The notes under the pieces were generated by a model, which ran no database searches, was not told the origin of the DNA, and was given only the letters and a program-made list of their open reading frames with translations. Both the position numbers and the translations under genes were made by a program. A DNA stretch of 7,776 bases from assembly GCF_018260555.1 (NCBI RefSeq), contig NZ_JAGLBB010000090.1:1-7776 (forward strand), given 5' to 3'. Of the stretch, positions 1 to 6,904 are shown in pieces (positions within the stretch are counted from its first letter, which is position 1; every line of letters begins with the position of its first letter). This DNA is from Deinococcus sp. Lineage in GTDB: Bacteria > Deinococcota > Deinococci > Deinococcales > Deinococcaceae.

Positions 1-52
1 GCTGTCACGGCCTCAAGGCGTTTCCTGTCGGGCATAGTTCCAGCCAACTACC
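1..52. other. Non-hsdM sequence at the truncation junction
   Basis: The HsdM reading frame stops matching its family at the codon spanning 53-55. The 52 bases to the left supply only a short tail and a stop (5-7). This could be the terminus of an inserted mobile element or a deletion or inversion boundary. It holds a small inverted repeat (GCCT-CA-AGGC, about 10-19). Too little of it is in the window to identify an element. Confidence 0.5.
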
Positions 53-1114
53 GGTTTTCACGCCCTGCGCGTAGAAGATCCCGGTGGGCAGGCGCAGGAT
101 GGTGTGCAGGGTGCATTTATCCATCAGGTCCGCGCGGATCGCCTTGCCGATGCCGCTTTCGAACAGCACGTTGTCGGGCAGGATCACGGCGGCGCGGCCG
201 TGGGTTTTCAGGGCGCGGTAGATGTGTTGCAGGAACGCGAACTGCTTGTTGCTGGTGACGAAGGTCAGGTCGTCGCGGGTGGGGGTGCCGCCGCCCTTCT
301 TCGTGCCGAACGGGGGGTTACTCAGGATCAGGGTGGCCCTGGGGAGTTTCTGGTGGTCGCTGCTCAGGGTGTCGCCCAGGCGGATGCCGCTGCGTTCCGG
401 GTCGTTGGCCAGACCGTGCAGCATGAGGTTCATCAGCGCGAGGCGTTGCGTGTCCTGCACGAGTTCCATGCCGTGGAAGGCGTTCTCGTAGTACGCCCGC
501 TGCTTCGTTTCGGGCCAGCCGTACTCGTCTTCGTGCGTGGTGATGTGGTGGTGCGCGGCGATCAGAAATCCGCCCGTCCCGGCGGCGGGGTCCTGGATGA
601 TGTCGTCGCTGGTGGGGTTCATCACGGCGACGATGCTGTCGATCAGCGGTCGGGGCGTGAAGTACTGCCCGGCGCCGCTCTTCTTCTCGGTGGCGTTCTT
701 GGCGAGCAGCCCTTCGTACAGGTCGCCCAGCCCTTCCTCCTTCGCGGAGTACCAGTCGAGCGCGTCGATGTCCGTCACGAGCTTGCTCAGGGTGGCGGGT
801 TTGCGGATGAAGGAACTGGCGTCCGCGTAGATCATCCGCACGAGGGGCGCGGGGCTCTTGCCGAGGTCCAGCAGCGTCTGCCGGTAGTGGTCCAGCCGGT
901 CGGGCGCGGAGGCGGCCTTCAGGGTGTCCCAGCGGTTGGATGGGGGGATGTTGACGCCGCCGTCCCGGCCTTCTTCCTGCCCGGTCTCCTTGGCCATCTT
1001 CAGGAACAGCAGGTAGGTCAGCTCGGTGACGTACTGGTGGAACGTGACGCCGTCGTCACGCAGGTCATTGCAGAGGTTCCAGAGTTTCTGGACGATGTCG
1101 ACAGTTCGGGTCAT
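5..1114 (-). CDS. hsdM: Type I restriction-modification methyltransferase subunit HsdM, C-terminally truncated
   Basis: The protein is an N6-adenine DNA methyltransferase subunit, which with HsdS would methylate the recognition site. Seen in the 369-aa product: an HsdM N-terminal helical domain (about residues 8-130), GQYFTP (149-154), SAM-binding motif I DPAAGTGGF (175-183), catalytic motif IV NPPFG (266-270) and the conserved stretch ending LPTGIFYAQGVKT (342-354). Family members normally continue with a strand like NVLFF and about 130 more residues that pack against HsdS. Here 15 unrelated residues (GSWLELCPTGNALRP) and a stop follow, so homology ends near position 52. The core motifs survive, but the end of the catalytic fold and the HsdS-contacting tail are missing, so activity is doubtful. 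The ATG at 1114 follows GGGGG with a 5-nt gap. It could also be called a pseudogene. Confidence 0.85.
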   Translation of the reverse strand: MTRTVDIVQKLWNLCNDLRDDGVTFHQYVTELTYLLFLKMAKETGQEEGRDGGVNIPPSNRWDTLKAASAPDRLDHYRQTLLDLGKSPAPLVRMIYADASSFIRKPATLSKLVTDIDALDWYSAKEEGLGDLYEGLLAKNATEKKSGAGQYFTPRPLIDSIVAVMNPTSDDIIQDPAAGTGGFLIAAHHHITTHEDEYGWPETKQRAYYENAFHGMELVQDTQRLALMNLMLHGLANDPERSGIRLGDTLSSDHQKLPRATLILSNPPFGTKKGGGTPTRDDLTFVTSNKQFAFLQHIYRALKTHGRAAVILPDNVLFESGIGKAIRADLMDKCTLHTILRLPTGIFYAQGVKTGSWLELCPTGNALRP

Positions 1115-1209
1115 GAATACCCCCGATTGTGCCGCACGCAGAGGCCGCGCGGATGATGACCTGCGGCAGATGCAGGCGCGCAGGCTGGCGTGAGGGGCTA
1201 CGCTGGATC
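1115..1209. promoter_or_regulatory. Divergent intergenic region between hsdM and the unknown gene
   Basis: This 95-bp gap separates two start codons facing away from each other, so it must hold the promoter of the plus-strand gene and probably one for hsdM. On the plus strand TACGCT (1199-1204) sits 5 nt before the ATG. On the minus strand a purine-rich GGGGG (1124-1120) serves as a possible ribosome binding site for hsdM. No convincing -35 TTGACA is visible in either direction. Confidence 0.4.
1199..1204 (+). promoter_or_regulatory. Putative -10 box of a leaderless transcript
   Basis: TACGCT fits TANNNT and lies 5 nt before the ATG at 1210, which would put the transcription start at or next to the start codon. 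No well-placed Shine-Dalgarno is present; GAGGGG at 1192-1197 is 12 nt away and overlaps the position expected for RNA polymerase contact. Confidence 0.35.
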
Positions 1210-1872
1210 ATGCGTGACCTGACAGACGACCAGATTCGGGCGCACCTGGAGGCTTACTTTCAGGTGCCGGTGCCTGCGGAGCGGGACCGGGTGTCGTCGT
1301 TCGATTACTGCTTCAATCACTTCCAGGCGTTTCGGGAGCGGCGCGAGGCAGCGCGGCTGGCAGCACCGGAAGTGCTGGAACTCAGTTGCCTGCACCTGGG
1401 CTTCTACCTGGCCAGCTGGGGCATGATGCGCGGCTCGTCGGAGTTGTTGCAGCGCAGCCTGCGCCACCTCGTGCCGGTGCTGGAAGTGATCGCCACCACG
1501 CCGGATGACCTGTGGGCGCTGGACGTGCCGGACTACACCCCGGAGGCGGGGGCGCGGCTGCTGGAGCTGGAGGAGCAGATCCGCCGCGCGCTGGGCGGCA
1601 CGCGAGAGGCGACGCAGACGCTGTCCACGAAGGTGATGCTGGGGGTGTTCGGGAACGTTCCGGCGTTCGACACGAACTTCTGCGCGGGGTCCGGGCTGCG
1701 TGTCCTGTCGGCGCGGGCCGTGTCGGACCTGCGAGACTTCCACGCGCGGCACGCGGGGGCGCTGGCGCAGCCTGTCTACACCCGCGACTTCCTGACCGGG
1801 GCGTTCACGGGCCGGCGGTACCCGCAGGCGAAACTGCTCGACATGGTCTTCTTCCTGGAAGGGCTGGGCTGA
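1210..1872 (+). CDS. Conserved protein of unknown function inside the RM locus
   Basis: The 220-aa product has no signal peptide or membrane segment and is probably cytoplasmic and largely helical. The most distinctive blocks are GFYLASWGMMRGSSELLQRS in the N-terminal half and KVMLGVFGNVPAFDTNF further on. From memory these resemble a family of uncharacterised bacterial proteins with motifs like FYLASWGMYRGSS and GTFGCVPAYD, but I can name no function or Pfam entry. I start it at the ATG at 1210 (MRDLTDDQ) rather than the in-frame ATG at 1129, because the extra 27 residues are low-complexity and Arg-rich and a TANNNT box lies just before 1210. It diverges from hsdM and converges on the secreted-protein gene, with 30 bp between their stops. 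Its place between hsdR and hsdM suggests either an accessory defence gene or an unrelated passenger. Confidence 0.8.
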   Translation: MRDLTDDQIRAHLEAYFQVPVPAERDRVSSFDYCFNHFQAFRERREAARLAAPEVLELSCLHLGFYLASWGMMRGSSELLQRSLRHLVPVLEVIATTPDDLWALDVPDYTPEAGARLLELEEQIRRALGGTREATQTLSTKVMLGVFGNVPAFDTNFCAGSGLRVLSARAVSDLRDFHARHAGALAQPVYTRDFLTGAFTGRRYPQAKLLDMVFFLEGLG

Positions 1873-1902
1873 CCAGTCTTACACCTGTTCGGTAGGGCGC
1901 TG

Positions 1903-2640
1903 TTATTTCAGTGGGCCTTTGTCCCATCCTGTCGGGGCGGGCGTCAGTTTCAGTGGTTTGACTGGCTCGATCTTCGTGGCGACCCGTTGGTTTTCACAGT
2001 TGCCGGTCAGTTCCTGCCAGGTGTACCGGGGGGTGGGGCCGGGCGTCACGCGGATCAGGGCGCTCGTCCAGCGGCCACCGGACTCCACGGCGCCGCAGTT
2101 GTCCTGGTACGGCTGCGGCAGGCGCTCGTGGTTCAGCTGGCCCAGCATCCGGCGGACCGGGCCGAGTTGCGCGATGTCCAGCCACCCCTCGGTGTAGCCC
2201 TGCCCGGTGAACCCGCCGTCCAGCGCGAGTTCCGTGAAGCCGTTGCGGTTGATGTCCTTCACGGCGTACATGGACGAGTAGTGGCCGACAAACACGTAGT
2301 GCGCGGCGACGTTCAGCCCTTCCAGGATCACGAGCCCCTGCAGGTTACCGGGGCGCTGGTAGCACTGGGTGTACAGGTAGGCCATCTGCGCCCGGCCTTT
2401 TACCGTGAACGATCCGGGGGCGGCGCCCTCGATTCTGAAGTCGTTCATGCAGTACTCGGCGTTCCCCGCGCCCCACGCGTCCTGGGCGAGGGCCTGTCCG
2501 GCCAGGTACTGCACGCGGCCCCGTTCGCTTTCCGTCAGGCGGGGCTCGGGGAACGGCCGGCGGGAATCGTACAGGACCCGTTCCTGGGCGAGGGCGTGAC
2601 CGGCGGTCAGGAGCGTCAGGGTCAGCAGTGCGCGGCGCAT
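1903..2640 (-). CDS. Secreted protein of unknown function with a DxNxNG-type loop
   Basis: The 245-aa product begins with a clear Sec signal peptide: MRR, a hydrophobic stretch LLTLTLLTAGHA, then a likely cleavage after ALA (residues 16-18). The mature part has four Cys (64, 93, 182, 215), enough for two disulfides outside the cytoplasm. Residues 129-138, DINRNGFTEL, look like the Ca-binding DxNxDG loop of FG-GAP/VCBS-type repeats, but only one is seen. The C-terminus is Pro/Lys-rich. I recognise no enzyme family. The ATG at 2640 is chosen because it starts the signal peptide directly; longer in-frame versions add Arg/Pro-rich sequence overlapping the end of hsdR. No Shine-Dalgarno is seen, but TATGCT lies 6 nt upstream. 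It follows hsdR by 47 bp on the same strand, yet an exported protein has no evident role in restriction. Confidence 0.8.
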   Translation of the reverse strand: MRRALLTLTLLTAGHALAQERVLYDSRRPFPEPRLTESERGRVQYLAGQALAQDAWGAGNAEYCMNDFRIEGAAPGSFTVKGRAQMAYLYTQCYQRPGNLQGLVILEGLNVAAHYVFVGHYSSMYAVKDINRNGFTELALDGGFTGQGYTEGWLDIAQLGPVRRMLGQLNHERLPQPYQDNCGAVESGGRWTSALIRVTPGPTPRYTWQELTGNCENQRVATKIEPVKPLKLTPAPTGWDKGPLK

Positions 2641-2646
2641 GCAGTC

Positions 2647-2652
2647 AGCATA
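2647..2652 (-). promoter_or_regulatory. Putative -10 box of the secreted-protein gene
   Basis: On the minus strand TATGCT lies 6 nt before the ATG at 2640, which is the spacing of a leaderless promoter. It sits in the 47-bp gap after hsdR, so this gene may be transcribed on its own rather than by read-through. No clear -35 is present. Confidence 0.4.
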
Positions 2653-2687
2653 GGCACCGTGAGCCCGGCACGCTGCCTCAGGTGCTG

Positions 2688-5600
2688 TTAGGCCTGCGCG
2701 GCCCACACCTGCGCCTGAAGGTCGTTCACGACGCCCTGAAGCTTGCCGCCGAAGATGCTGGTGCTCAGGCGGTCGAACCCGCCCAGTTCCTTCCGGACGG
2801 GACTGGTCGGCTGGTCGAGCAGGTCCCGGTCCAGGTACCCGTTCGCCTTGAGTTGCGACGCGAGCCGCTGGAGCCACTTGCGTTGCAGTGGCGTCCAGTT
2901 GCCCGCGCCGAGCACCCTGGCCAGGGCCGCGTCCACGCGGGCGTCAAACGGCGTGGGGGCCTCGTTCAGCGCGGCGGCGCGGATGAAACCGATGATGCTG
3001 GCGGCCGCGTCCACCTGCCTGACGCTGGCGTACGCGCGTTGCAGGTTGACTTCACTGAAGCCCTGGTCGTCCAGTTGTCGCCGGATGCTCAGGAGGTCGG
3101 CGCGGGTCAGGTCGGCCGGGCGGGTCAGGACGGTGCTCAGGGCCGGTAGGCTGTCACTGCCGCCGCGCACGAGCGATTCGAAGGCCGTCAGGTAATCCTC
3201 GGCGCGGCGTCCGCCGGGGAACTCCTGCCCGACGTACATCACCCGGTCCGGGTGCTCGCTGATGTAGATGGGCTGACCGCCCGTGGTGCGGCCGGTGTCG
3301 AGGAGTGCCAGGAGGGGCGCGTGCTGCGTGACCAGGGCGGCCGCCTCGTCCGGCGTGGCGCGGCGCAGCGCGTGAACGAAGGCGCCGGGGGTCAGGCCGG
3401 TTTCACCTTCGAAGGTGTCCCTGGCCGCGTCGGTCAGGCGGCGCTCGACGCGCCGGAGTTTCACGACCAGTTCGTCGCGGATCAGGGCGCGGGCTTCGGG
3501 GGTGGGCGCGGCCTGCATGTCGCTGCCCAGCGTGACGAAGCTGCGCCGGGGTTGCTGCACGACCGGCGGCATGGTGATGAAGTCCTGAATGGCTTCGTAG
3601 GCGCGTACGGCGTCGTAGATGCGGAACACGGTCTTGCCGATGTCGTCGCAGCGGCGGGTGGCGCGGCCCAGCATCTGCTCGAACAGGATGCGGCTGCTTA
3701 CGCGGCGCAGGAACACCAGGGTGCTGATGGCGGGCACGTCGACGCCCGTGGTGAGCAGGTCGACCGTCACGGCAATGGCGGGCAGGCGCTCGTTGCGGTA
3801 GCGGCGGGTGAGTTGCAGCGGTTGATCGCTGGCCCCCGTGATCTTCACGACGGCGCCGTCGTCGAGCTCGCCGTACTTCACCCGGAACGCTTCTTTCAGC
3901 AGGTCCACGACCTCGTCGGCGTGCCGGTCGTTCACGCAGAACACCAGCGTCTTGTCCGGCCCGAACGGATTCAGGTGCTCGGCCAGGTGTCTGCACACCG
4001 CCTGGTTAAAGCCCCTGGCGATCACGCGCCGGTTGAAGTCCTCGATGTCCAGTCCCACGTCGTCAGGCGCTTCGTACAGCACGACGCCGTCATCCCCGGG
4101 CGTGTAGGTGGGGATCTGCTCTCCCTGCTTGAACTGGATGCCGGTCATGGCCAGTTCCGTCTCGATCAGGATGGGCGGCTCATGGTCGATCAGCACGCCG
4201 TCCAGTACGGCCTGACGGTAGGTGTACGTGAAGACCGGCTTCCCGAAGATCTGGGTGGTGTGCAGGGCGGGCGTGGCCGTCAGGGCGACCTTCACCGCGT
4301 CGAAGTGTTCGAGCACCTGCCGGTACCGGCTGACGTACTCCGTTTCGCTGCGCCAGCCCAGTTCCGCGTCCGCGAGTTCCCTGTCCAGCGTGTACCCGCG
4401 GTGCGCCTCGTCGACCACGATCAGGTCGTAGGTGCCGACCGAGGGGGGCGTGTCGCCCGTGACGCGCCGCGCGAGGCCCTGCACGGTCGTGACGTGCACG
4501 CTGGTGTCCGCATCGATGGGGCCGTCGCCCATGGCGGTCAGGCCGAACGTCTCGGCGAAGGTGCGCGTCCCTTCCAGGCGGGCGGTCCTGAAATCGTTAC
4601 TGGCCTGCTCGCCGAGCGTTTCGCGGTCCACCAGGAACAGCACGCGCCGGAACCGTCCGGCCTTCAGCAGGCGGTAGATCAGGGCGATGGCGGTCTTGGT
4701 CTTACCGGTCCCGGTCGCCATGGCCAGCAGCAGTTCGCGCTGCCCGGAGGACACGCGCGCCTCGACCGCCTGAATGGCGGCCTTCTGATAGGGACGCAGG
4801 CCCAGGTCGTACTCCAGCGGTTCGGTCCGCAGGCGCTCGTCAGCGGCGGCTGTGTCCTGTTCCAGCAGGGCCAGCAGCTCTGCCGGGGTGTGCCAGCCGG
4901 GCAGGGCGTGGGCGGGATTCACGGGCCGCCGGGCGTCCCGGAACCAGATGCCGCTCTCGGTCTTCAGTTGCGCCAGGTAGGGGCGGCCGTTCGTGGCGTA
5001 CAGGAACGGCGTGCGGTAAGGGCTCTCCCCCTCTCCCCACGGGCCGCCCGGCAGTTCCAGGCCGGGCACGTGCAGCCGGAACCCGCGGCTGTAGCGGGCC
5101 GCCTGCTCGAGGCTGCTCATCACGCCCTTGTTCTTGCGTTTGGCTTCCACCACGCCGATGGGCGTCAGCCCGTCGAACAGCGCGTAGTCCGCCGGGCCGT
5201 GCTCGGTCGGCCACTCCGCGATCGCCAGGAAGCGACCCTTCGCGGGTCGGGTCCCCTGGCTGTACCGGAGGTGCGCCGTGTCGGCTTCCCAGCCGGCCGC
5301 GCGCAGCTGCGCGTCGATCAGCTGCCGCGTCTGCGCTTCGGTCAGCTGGATGTGGGACGCCGCGTGACTGGCGGCCGTGGCGATGCGTGACGTGTCAGCG
5401 GGCGCCGTGGCCTGCTGCTCGGCCAGGCGCGCCTCCGCCTCGGCGCGGGCCTGTTCCGCCCCGGCCAGCAGGGCACGCAGGCGCCCGGCATCATCGCTCC
5501 GCTGCGGGGGAATGAACTCACCGCGCACGTACGCCGGGTCGTGGAAGGTCCGCAGGAGCCACACGCCGACGATCCACGCGAACTGCAGGTGACTGAGCGC

Positions 5601-5921
5601 CTGATCGTGTTCGCCCGTGAAGGCGTGGTTCGCCTCGTTCCCAGTGCGCCGCAGTTCCGTCAGCAACTGCCACACCTCGCGCGGAAGCACCCCTTCACGT
5701 TGCAGCCGGGCGAGGCGGGCCTGCTGGGATTCGTCCTCTCCCTGCAGGGTTCCCGAGCGGGCCGCGACGACCCGGGAGAGCAGTTCGCCGTACTGCCTGA
5801 GTTTCAGCAGGGCCGTGTTGGGATCATCTGCGGCGTACCGTTCCGCCAGCGCCCCCAGCTGAGCCAGCAGGGGCTCGACCGCGCTCAGGTCATCGAAATT
5901 GGAAGGCAGACTGCTCAACAT
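2688..5921 (-). CDS. hsdR: Type I restriction enzyme subunit HsdR
   Basis: HsdR is the ATP-dependent translocase and nuclease subunit of type I restriction enzymes. The 1077-aa product has, in order: an N-terminal DUF4145-like helical domain (about 1-130); a short Ala/Glu-rich helix (about 150-172); an HSDR_N nuclease domain with D245 (ADYALF), E259 and K261 (VVEAKRK), forming the PD-(D/E)xK site; and a superfamily 2 helicase core with Walker A ATGTGKT (402-408), DEAH (504-507), TATP (548-551), TTGVDVP (724-730) and QMLGRATRR (749-757). An EcoEI_R-type C-terminal domain follows to the end. All core residues are present and the length is normal. The start is the ATG at 5921, preceded by GGAG at a 5-nt gap; the upstream in-frame ATG at 5972 adds 17 residues without support. 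It would need HsdM and HsdS to act. hsdM is damaged and hsdS is not in the window. Confidence 0.95.
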   Translation of the reverse strand: MLSSLPSNFDDLSAVEPLLAQLGALAERYAADDPNTALLKLRQYGELLSRVVAARSGTLQGEDESQQARLARLQREGVLPREVWQLLTELRRTGNEANHAFTGEHDQALSHLQFAWIVGVWLLRTFHDPAYVRGEFIPPQRSDDAGRLRALLAGAEQARAEAEARLAEQQATAPADTSRIATAASHAASHIQLTEAQTRQLIDAQLRAAGWEADTAHLRYSQGTRPAKGRFLAIAEWPTEHGPADYALFDGLTPIGVVEAKRKNKGVMSSLEQAARYSRGFRLHVPGLELPGGPWGEGESPYRTPFLYATNGRPYLAQLKTESGIWFRDARRPVNPAHALPGWHTPAELLALLEQDTAAADERLRTEPLEYDLGLRPYQKAAIQAVEARVSSGQRELLLAMATGTGKTKTAIALIYRLLKAGRFRRVLFLVDRETLGEQASNDFRTARLEGTRTFAETFGLTAMGDGPIDADTSVHVTTVQGLARRVTGDTPPSVGTYDLIVVDEAHRGYTLDRELADAELGWRSETEYVSRYRQVLEHFDAVKVALTATPALHTTQIFGKPVFTYTYRQAVLDGVLIDHEPPILIETELAMTGIQFKQGEQIPTYTPGDDGVVLYEAPDDVGLDIEDFNRRVIARGFNQAVCRHLAEHLNPFGPDKTLVFCVNDRHADEVVDLLKEAFRVKYGELDDGAVVKITGASDQPLQLTRRYRNERLPAIAVTVDLLTTGVDVPAISTLVFLRRVSSRILFEQMLGRATRRCDDIGKTVFRIYDAVRAYEAIQDFITMPPVVQQPRRSFVTLGSDMQAAPTPEARALIRDELVVKLRRVERRLTDAARDTFEGETGLTPGAFVHALRRATPDEAAALVTQHAPLLALLDTGRTTGGQPIYISEHPDRVMYVGQEFPGGRRAEDYLTAFESLVRGGSDSLPALSTVLTRPADLTRADLLSIRRQLDDQGFSEVNLQRAYASVRQVDAAASIIGFIRAAALNEAPTPFDARVDAALARVLGAGNWTPLQRKWLQRLASQLKANGYLDRDLLDQPTSPVRKELGGFDRLSTSIFGGKLQGVVNDLQAQVWAAQA

Positions 5922-5926
5922 GTGAA

Positions 5927-5930
5927 CTCC
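5927..5930 (-). promoter_or_regulatory. Ribosome binding site that sets the hsdR start
   Basis: On the minus strand GGAG is followed by five bases (TTCAC) and then the ATG at 5921. This decides for 5921 over the in-frame ATG at 5972. The product then begins MLSSLPSNFDDL, which fits the SNF-type start common in HsdR proteins of this architecture. Confidence 0.6.
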
Positions 5931-6089
5931 AGGTGGGACAGGCGGGCGCAACAGAAGACCGGATGAGATCAAGCTATCCCACGAGCGCCGCTTTCACTGC
6001 CTACATTGCGGCCAGGCAATGGCCGAGGCAGACATGCAATGTGCCCCCAGCGCAGGCCTGACTGACTGATACGGGTTCCGTTTGTTTCG

Positions 6090-6120
6090 TTGACACATCG
6101 GAACACCACCGATCTGTCAA
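6090..6120. repeat. Near-perfect 12-bp inverted repeat
   Basis: TTGACACATCGG (6090-6101) faces CCGATCTGTCAA (6109-6120) across a 7-nt loop with one mismatch. Each outer edge is a TTGACA, so it could also work as a pair of outward-oriented -35-like sequences, but no good -10 follows at the right distance. Confidence 0.65.
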
Positions 6121-6162
6121 CTCCACGTCCGGAACCCGTTCTGCTCCTACTCGCTCCGCTCG

Positions 6163-6191
6163 GATTGAACGGCTTTACAAGCCATTCAATC
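6163..6191. repeat. Hairpin with 13-bp arms
   Basis: Arms 6163-6175 and 6179-6191 pair with one mismatch around a 3-nt TAC loop. There is no T-run on either side, so it is not an obvious intrinsic terminator. It forms the right half of the 6069-6202 repeat block. Confidence 0.65.
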
Positions 6192-6446
6192 GGAGTCCGT
6201 ATGACACGACGTTGACAGAGTGCAGAAGCCCATTGGCCAGAGTCCGGGGGAAACCACGCAGGGGTGCGGTTGACCTGCCTGCCGGCACAGTCGTCATCAC
6301 GTTGCTGCACTCTACGGACACGCTGGGCAGAGCATGATCAGCAGGCGCACAGGGAGGCATGTTGGCCGGCGAAAGTGGGGCACCCTGCGCAGGGCGAAAC
6401 GCGCGGTGCTCACCGTCACGCTGGGACACGCAGCGCTCCCCCCAGA

Positions 6447-6902
6447 TCAGGTCAGGACGATCAACCCGCGTCTGCGTGACGTGGAACAGATCCCCAGGCA
6501 TGCACTGGCACGCCTGCCCGAGCAGGTCTGTCCGTCCTTCAGGGCGGACGGCTCCGGGTCAGTCTGGTCAGTGACCGTGCCGCCCGCGCTGTACTTGATG
6601 ATCTCCTCGATCAGGCCACCGATCACGCAGTGCGGGAGGCTTGGCCGGGCGTGCCCGGTCGGGAACATCCCCACGAGCCAGCTGGCGTTCCGCTTCTCCA
6701 ACGCTGCCGGTGCCCGGTCGATCAGACTACAGATGGTCGCCTTGCGTACGTGATCCCTCAGGGTCTTTCAGCGGGCCTCGCCCGGCACCCAGAACCCACC
6801 CTCAGCGAGGTACTCGTTACGGTCGTCGGCTTTGAGTTTCTCGTACAGGCCAGTGAACGCGTCACTGGTGTACCCGGGAAGGTCTGTGATGAGCGATCGC
6901 CC
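6447..6902 (-). pseudogene. Decayed coding remnant with in-frame stop, family unknown
   Basis: On the minus strand one frame from about 6902 to 6447 reads like real protein with G/C-rich third positions. The first part includes LPGYTSDAFTGLYEKLKADD and EGGFWVPGEAR. It is broken by TGA at 6770-6768 and then continues in the same frame with KTLRDHVRKATIC, ALEKRNASWLVGMF and CVIGGLIEEIIKYSAGG to a stop at 6447. The stop could be a single C-to-T change of CGA. No start codon is found before the upstream end, which meets the repeat next to the IS at 6905, so the N-terminus seems lost. A frame change may carry the tail towards 6400. I do not recognise the family. Chance open reading in GC-rich DNA is the alternative. 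Confidence 0.35.
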
Positions 6903-6904
6903 GG

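Larger units (their letters stand above)
6069..6202. repeat. Dispersed-repeat or MITE-like block with nested inverted repeats
   Basis: The 134-bp block is bounded by imperfect inverted termini, ATACGGGTTCCG (6069-6080) and CGGAGTCCGTAT (6191-6202), 10/12 matching. Inside are two hairpins. The first is concentric about position 6105: arms 6071-6080/6130-6139 are a perfect 10 bp, and arms 6090-6101/6109-6120 match 11/12, with 9 bp between the arm pairs on each side. The second is 6163-6175/6179-6191, 12/13 matching. There is no coding potential. Small intergenic repeats of this sort are known in Deinococcus genomes, and parts of the sequence look familiar to me from that genus. That it is a multi-copy family member is inferred. 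Confidence 0.6.
5922..6446. other. Gene-free region upstream of hsdR
   Basis: I find no convincing gene here; the open frames on both strands lack family features and overlap palindromic repeats. It should contain the hsdR promoter, for which only a weak TAGCTT (minus strand, 5976-5971) is visible. It also holds the 6069-6202 repeat block. From 6203 to 6446 I see nothing recognisable, apart from a possible continuation of the decayed minus-strand gene in a shifted frame. Confidence 0.5.

Noticed and set aside
104..1156. 350-aa plus-strand open frame
   Set aside because: It is antisense to hsdM with the same composition bias; hsdM has clear methyltransferase motifs on the other strand.
1987..2691. 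234-aa plus-strand open frame
   Set aside because: It is antisense to the signal-peptide protein, which has far better protein features.
3252..5390. 712-aa plus-strand open frame
   Set aside because: It lies wholly antisense to hsdR, is rich in Gly, Val, Ala, Gln, His and Arg as expected of the complementary frame of a GC-rich gene, and shows no family motifs.
5969..6310. 113-aa minus-strand frame upstream of hsdR
   Set aside because: It runs through the palindromic repeat block and has no recognisable protein pattern or start signal.
6530..6549. Hairpin (8-bp arms, TTCA loop) as a terminator
   Set aside because: No T-run follows on either strand and no intact gene ends nearby; it may simply belong to the decayed coding region.
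6334..6753. 139-aa plus-strand frame
   Set aside because: Low-complexity Arg/Pro-rich sequence; the minus-strand frame over part of the same DNA is more protein-like.
6850..6868. 7-bp palindrome CCAGTGA/TCACTGG as an operator
   Set aside because: It falls inside the decayed coding stretch and is explained by codons for TSDAFTG; there is no promoter beside it.
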